Below, in pieces: positions 60,683 through 64,000 of a stretch of 64,000 bases of DNA (position 1 is the first letter of the stretch; every line of letters starts with the position of its first letter). Location: NCBI GenBank assembly GCA_030425045.1, contig JAUHVL010000005.1, forward strand, positions 145,047 through 209,046. The letters run 5' to 3'. The notes beneath the pieces are model-generated. The model was not told the origin of the DNA. It was given only the letters and a program-made list of their open reading frames with translations, and did not search any database. The position numbers and the translations under genes are program-made. Source of the DNA: a bacterium. Its GTDB lineage: Bacteria > Bdellovibrionota > Bacteriovoracia > Bacteriovoracales > Bacteriovoracaceae.

Positions 60683-61523
60683 AAAAGTATCGCTAAAAAA
60701 AATTCTTCCCTCGGTGATTGAAATTGCACAAAGGGCGGGGAAGAAGCTTAAAAAAACACAAAAAAATTTAGATCAATTAAACATTACAACGAAAGAAGCT
60801 CAAGGGGTGGTTTCGGAAGCAGATATTCAAGCGGAAAAATATATCATTAAAAAGTTAAAAAATTTGATTCCGGAGGCTGACTTTCTTGGAGAAGAGAGCT
60901 TTTTTGAAGTTCAAAAAAATGATCCTCGTAATAACTATGAGCAATTTAAAAATAAGGAATGGCTGTGGGTAATCGATCCTTTGGATGGCACAACCAATTA
61001 TCTCAATTGCATGGATTATTTTGCTGTTTGCATTGGGCTTATGCATAAGGGAAAGACTGTTCTTGGAGTGGTCTATCGACCCATTACTGATGAAATCTTT
61101 TTTGCCACCGAAAAAGGTGGATCGTTTTATCGTAAAGATAAAAAGAGAAAAATTAATCTTAAAAAGAGTGTGAATAAAAAATCCCTATCTGATTCTTTAG
61201 TTGTTACTGGTTTTGCCTCAGAAAAGCATCAGCATGAGTTTAGTGAACTTGAGCTTTTTTATAAAATAATGAAAGAGACTCGAGGTGTGCGCCGAATGGG
61301 TTCGGCTGCTCTCGATTTATGTTTTGTTGCTTCAGGTGTCTTTGATGCTTTTTGGGAGGCGGGACTCGCCCCTTGGGATGTTTGTGCTGCTGGAATTATT
61401 TGTCGTGAAGCGGGAGTTGAGATTTCCGACTATGCTGCTAGAGAATTTGATCCTTTTGCAGGAAATTTTATCGCCGCGAGAAGGCCCGTCATGGAAAATT
61501 TTCAAAAACTTATTATTGGATAA
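60669..61523 (+). CDS. Inositol-monophosphatase family phosphatase
   Basis: The product is 284 residues from ATG 60669 (GAGAGTGAGT just upstream; an in-frame ATG at 60636 lies inside yacG). Metal and catalytic motifs are complete: FLGEES, WVIDPLDGTTNYLNCMDYFA and WEAGLAPWDVCAAG, with REAG after it. The family includes SuhB (inositol-1-phosphate and rRNA processing), CysQ-type 3',5'-bisphosphate phosphatases and histidinol phosphatases. Sequence alone does not choose; the SuhB-like spacing is favoured. Confidence 0.9.
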   Translation: MMKNKKVSLKKILPSVIEIAQRAGKKLKKTQKNLDQLNITTKEAQGVVSEADIQAEKYIIKKLKNLIPEADFLGEESFFEVQKNDPRNNYEQFKNKEWLWVIDPLDGTTNYLNCMDYFAVCIGLMHKGKTVLGVVYRPITDEIFFATEKGGSFYRKDKKRKINLKKSVNKKSLSDSLVVTGFASEKHQHEFSELELFYKIMKETRGVRRMGSAALDLCFVASGVFDAFWEAGLAPWDVCAAGIICREAGVEISDYAAREFDPFAGNFIAARRPVMENFQKLIIG

Positions 61524-61644
61524 AAACACTCTCTTTTAGAGAAGAAATCTTTATCACGATTGACAAGAATCCAGGGTCATTCCATAATTTTAAGAAGGTT
61601 ATGCAATTTTTGATCGCCTGATCATCATTCCAAGGAAGGGATAG

Positions 61645-62595
61645 TTGGAGAGTTTACAATACATTTTAAATCACTTTACAGATGAAACGATCAGTATCTC
61701 ATTTGCTGTTTTAATTTTGATTGCTGTCACCATGATTGCTTATTGGTGGTATAACCGTAGAAAGTTTCATCAACTTCAACATCAAATTCCTGCTAGTGTT
61801 TTAAAAAATTATTTAGATTCAATTATTGCCAATTCAAACGCGCTTAAGTCTTCACTTTTTAGAGGAGGCGGGTTGGAAATTGGTGAGGGGATACCCTCTA
61901 TTGTTCCGTCGGGTGATCTTCCCACAGGAAATGTTGGTGATGGAGCATCTGCTGAAGAGCTTGCGAGAAAAAATGCTGAGATCTCAAGCCTGAAAGCGAC
62001 AATTTCACAAAAAGACAGCACGATCGCTGAACTTGAAAAAATGTTAGAAGCGGCACGGGCCGATAATGGTGGAGGCATCAGTGATGCCGAGGCAAAACTT
62101 TTAAATGATGAAATCGCCAAACTTAAAGAAGAGCTTGCTGCTGCTAAGGCCAATGATGGCGGTGGTGGAGCAGATGCTGCTGAGTTAGCGGCCATTACAA
62201 AAGAAAGAGATGAATTAAAAGAAAGATTAATGGAATACGAGATCATCGAAGAGGATCTTGCCAACCTTAAGAAATTCCAACAAGAAAATGACGAGCTTAA
62301 GAAAAAGATTGCCGAGCTTGGTGGTGAAGTTCCAGCTGCTCCAGAACCGGCCGCAGCTGCCGAGGCAGCACCAGCACCGGAGCCAGAACCTGCCGCTGCT
62401 GAAGCTGCCCCCGAGCCAGTAGCAGAACCAGAGCCTACCCCTGAACCAGAGCCTGTAGAAGAAACTCCATCGGTTGAGGAAATCGCAGCAGCTGAGCCAG
62501 TTGAAGCCGCCGCTGAAGAAGTACCTGCTTCAGACGATGGTGAGCAAAAATCTGCCGAAGAACTCTTAAGTGAATTCGAAAAAATGTTGGGGTAA
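61645..62595 (+). CDS. Membrane-anchored coiled-coil protein with acidic Pro/Ala/Glu-rich tail
   Basis: The product is 316 residues from TTG 61645 (AAGGAAGGG upstream). One membrane helix (residues about 17-37) is followed by a Gly-rich linker, a coiled coil (about 105-225, EELARKNAEISSLKATISQK and similar), an acidic PEPEP/EAAPAPEP tail (about 230-290) and a conserved-looking end, SAEELLSEFEKMLG. The tail is less AT-rich than its surroundings because of Pro/Ala codons. I do not recognise a family. It may be a cell-envelope scaffold. The next gene starts 12 bases later. Confidence 0.75.
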   Translation: MESLQYILNHFTDETISISFAVLILIAVTMIAYWWYNRRKFHQLQHQIPASVLKNYLDSIIANSNALKSSLFRGGGLEIGEGIPSIVPSGDLPTGNVGDGASAEELARKNAEISSLKATISQKDSTIAELEKMLEAARADNGGGISDAEAKLLNDEIAKLKEELAAAKANDGGGGADAAELAAITKERDELKERLMEYEIIEEDLANLKKFQQENDELKKKIAELGGEVPAAPEPAAAAEAAPAPEPEPAAAEAAPEPVAEPEPTPEPEPVEETPSVEEIAAAEPVEAAAEEVPASDDGEQKSAEELLSEFEKMLG

Positions 62596-62607
62596 ATCGG
62601 AGTTACC

Positions 62608-63354
62608 TTGAAAAATTTATTACCCTGCCTTTTGATCTCGCTCCTTTTCTCGATTTCAATTGAAGCAAAAGTTCGTCGTCCTGTTCCAAGCGATCTCCTT
62701 GTTCGTTATCAACAAAATCTTAATAAAATTGAGATGGGAAAACTTAAAAAGGACACACTCAAAAAAGCAGGTAAAGCCGTTCCCGCACTCGTTGCCGTGA
62801 TGAAGAGTTCTAAATACCCTGATAAAAATAGATGGATGGCCACATTTCTTTTAGGCCAAATTACCGGAACAAAGGGAGTTCCTTTTATCGCTAAATTTCT
62901 TAAGCATCCTCATTGGGTGATGAGAATGGCCAGTATGAAAACTCTTCTCGCTCTCAAGCAAAAAGGTTTTGGCAAAGAGTATGCTGCTTCCTTAAAAGAT
63001 AAAAGTTTTCTAGTTCGAAAGCAGGCGTTAGAAAATATCGATCGCTTACAACTTACAGATTTGGCCCCCCAAGTATGGGCCATGCTCTATGACAAAAGAA
63101 ATTATTACGCCAGTAAAAAAGGAAAAAAGAGAACGAATCTTATTAAAGAAGCAATTAGAGTTGTTGGCCGTTTAAAGTTTCAAAAAGCTAAAACACCACT
63201 TCTTTCAATGGTACAAAAAAAGAAATATGAAGATATCTTTGAAGAGATCGATTACTCACTTTCACTCATCCTACAAAAAAAATCGCCTGATGGTAATTTA
63301 AATACCAAAAGGCGATATTGGTCTCGCATAGCGATTTCTGAAAAGACTATTTAA
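62608..63354 (+). CDS. Secreted HEAT-repeat protein
   Basis: The product is 248 residues from TTG 62608 (CGGAG upstream), with a signal peptide (1-19). Four or five helical HEAT-type repeats cover residues about 45-210, such as AGKAVPALVAVMKSSKYPDK, GVPFIAKFLKHPHWVMRMAS and SFLVRKQALENIDRLQLTDL. HEAT solenoids bind other proteins. It is probably co-transcribed with the preceding coiled-coil protein gene and converges directly (no gap) on the pilin gene. Confidence 0.82.
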   Translation: MKNLLPCLLISLLFSISIEAKVRRPVPSDLLVRYQQNLNKIEMGKLKKDTLKKAGKAVPALVAVMKSSKYPDKNRWMATFLLGQITGTKGVPFIAKFLKHPHWVMRMASMKTLLALKQKGFGKEYAASLKDKSFLVRKQALENIDRLQLTDLAPQVWAMLYDKRNYYASKKGKKRTNLIKEAIRVVGRLKFQKAKTPLLSMVQKKKYEDIFEEIDYSLSLILQKKSPDGNLNTKRRYWSRIAISEKTI

Positions 63355-63900
63355 TTAATAACCAATTCTATTTTGAGTTAAGTTTTTATTATTATCCATT
63401 GACCAAATACTGGCCGTGGCAGCGGTGTTGTTATTAGAGTCAATATACCCGACAGCACTAGCCGTAAACGTTTCACCGGTATTGTTAACTACTGCTGTTA
63501 GCTGAGCTGTATGAGTAGCATTGTTCACTCGCACACCACCAACATTTTTCTGAGCTCCTCTTCTAAATGTAGCACCATCAGGACAGTCTCCACCTTCGCC
63601 TCTTACTAGACCATTAGCAGTGTTGTTTCCGGCAGAGTGGCCGATATGATAATAACGATTTTCTCCAGCGACGAACCCTGCTTTTTCAATACAAGTAGCG
63701 AAATGATCATAGTCTGATTGCATCGTTGTTTGTGCAGAATAAACACCGGCTAGGTTAATTTTAGCTTCCGAAGTCTTCGACTTGGCTTGATACCTTCTAA
63801 AGTTAGGAATAGCTACTGAGGTGAGAACACCAATAATCGCAACAACAACCATTAACTCGACAAGAGTAAAACCACTTTTATTCTTTAATAATTTTTTCAT
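63355..63900 (-). CDS. Type IV pilin (PilA-like)
   Basis: The 181-residue protein has a six-residue basic leader region and the prepilin site G10/F11 in NKSGFTLVELMVVVAIIGVL, with the glutamate at mature position 5. The hydrophobic N-terminal helix continues to about residue 32. The globular domain has two cysteines (FATCIEK and GGDCPDG). It is a structural pilin or pseudopilin of a type IV pilus. The start is one base after the stop of a second, upstream pilin gene, with AGGA as ribosome site. Confidence 0.93.
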   Translation of the reverse strand: MKKLLKNKSGFTLVELMVVVAIIGVLTSVAIPNFRRYQAKSKTSEAKINLAGVYSAQTTMQSDYDHFATCIEKAGFVAGENRYYHIGHSAGNNTANGLVRGEGGDCPDGATFRRGAQKNVGGVRVNNATHTAQLTAVVNNTGETFTASAVGYIDSNNNTAATASIWSMDNNKNLTQNRIGY

Positions 63901-63901
63901 C

Positions 63902-64000
63902 TTAATATCCTATTCTAACTTGAACTAAGTTTTTGTTATTATCCATGGTCCAAATACTTGCTGTGGCAGCAGTGTTATTATTTGAATCGATGTATCCTGC
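63902..64000 (-). CDS. Second pilin gene, C-terminal end only (cut by window edge)
   Basis: Reading from the window edge on the minus strand gives about 32 codons ending at TAA 63902-63904. They are nearly identical to the end of the neighbouring pilin: GYIDSNNNTAATASIW, then a methionine-containing TMDNNKNL and a final RIGY. Only four or five residues differ. The gene was probably produced by tandem duplication; most of it lies outside the window. Confidence 0.88.
   Translation of the reverse strand, partial: AGYIDSNNNTAATASIWTMDNNKNLVQVRIGY

Noticed and set aside
1..64000. Searched by eye for tRNA, rRNA, riboswitch, IS element, prophage and CRISPR
   Set aside because: Almost all DNA is accounted for by genes. 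Apart from the 310-bp region at 9076-9385, the gaps are at most about 230 bp, and none shows a tRNA-like or riboswitch-like pattern or a transposase gene.

Overview
The window is one contiguous stretch of an AT-rich, gene-dense genome from a Gram-negative flagellated bacterium. It has an outer membrane (BamA, Skp, a LolC/D-type exporter, the lipid A genes lpxD-fabZ-lpxA-lpxB-lpxK), a complete flagellar export-apparatus operon with a polar-flagellum regulator pair (FlhF/FlhG), and type IV pilins. The gene set, the many small secreted proteins and lipoproteins and the base composition fit the Bdellovibrionota, most likely the Bacteriovorax/Halobacteriovorax side. That assignment is inference from remembered family patterns, not from a search. 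I saw no rRNA, tRNA, CRISPR array, prophage or transposase gene.

Layout. 1-9075: the 5' part of a sodium:solute symporter, a glycine/methionine-rich secreted protein, uvrC flanked by two small zinc-ribbon genes, a UDG-fold protein, a SpoIID-type and an Amidase_3-type peptidoglycan enzyme, and a lipoprotein. 9386-11653: a membrane protein, a DsbA-like lipoprotein and an HU protein. 11884-26575: the flagellar operon fliL-fliM-fliN-fliO-fliP-fliQ-fliR-flhB-flhA-flhF-flhG-fliA, followed by one unknown gene and a PAS-containing membrane protein. 26524-34187: coaE, two unknown membrane-anchored genes, a multi-TM membrane protein, mazG, ybeY, prfB and a LolC/LolD-type exporter. 34281-45651: a small secreted protein, then bamA-skp-lpxD-[inverted repeat]-fabZ-lpxA-Gfo/Idh-lpxB-lpxK, a DUF3108 lipoprotein and a glycosyltransferase, i.e. 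an outer-membrane assembly and lipid A block. 45791-53796: rpsA, a subtilase, an orphan receiver protein, small secreted proteins, a LysM-like/beta-barrel protein and a TMTC-like GT-C/TPR protein. 53777-59672, minus strand: an overlapping CoA pathway operon (ilvC-like, panB, coaX, coaBC, panC, hflX). 59716-64000: a PabC-like aminotransferase, yacG, an inositol-monophosphatase family gene, an acidic coiled-coil membrane protein, a HEAT-repeat protein and two tandem pilin genes, the second cut by the window edge.

Most notable points. (1) prfB carries the usual programmed +1 frameshift at an early UGA and, in addition, an in-frame UAA at 32129-32131. Sixty-one further codons of unmistakable RF2 sequence follow in the same frame and end in an ATGA overlap with the next gene. 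(2) FlhF keeps its family architecture but has lost all visible GTPase motifs (Walker A lysine replaced by Gln, DTAGR and TKLDE gone), while its partner FlhG keeps its ATPase motifs but shows no DQAxxLR activator motif. (3) A ketol-acid-reductoisomerase homologue heads the pantothenate/CoA operon, where a ketopantoate reductase would be expected. (4) A 78-bp structure with 26-bp perfect arms and a nested palindrome lies between lpxD and fabZ. (5) Several genes without a Shine-Dalgarno sequence have a -10-like hexamer 6-7 nt before the ATG, which suggests leaderless transcripts.
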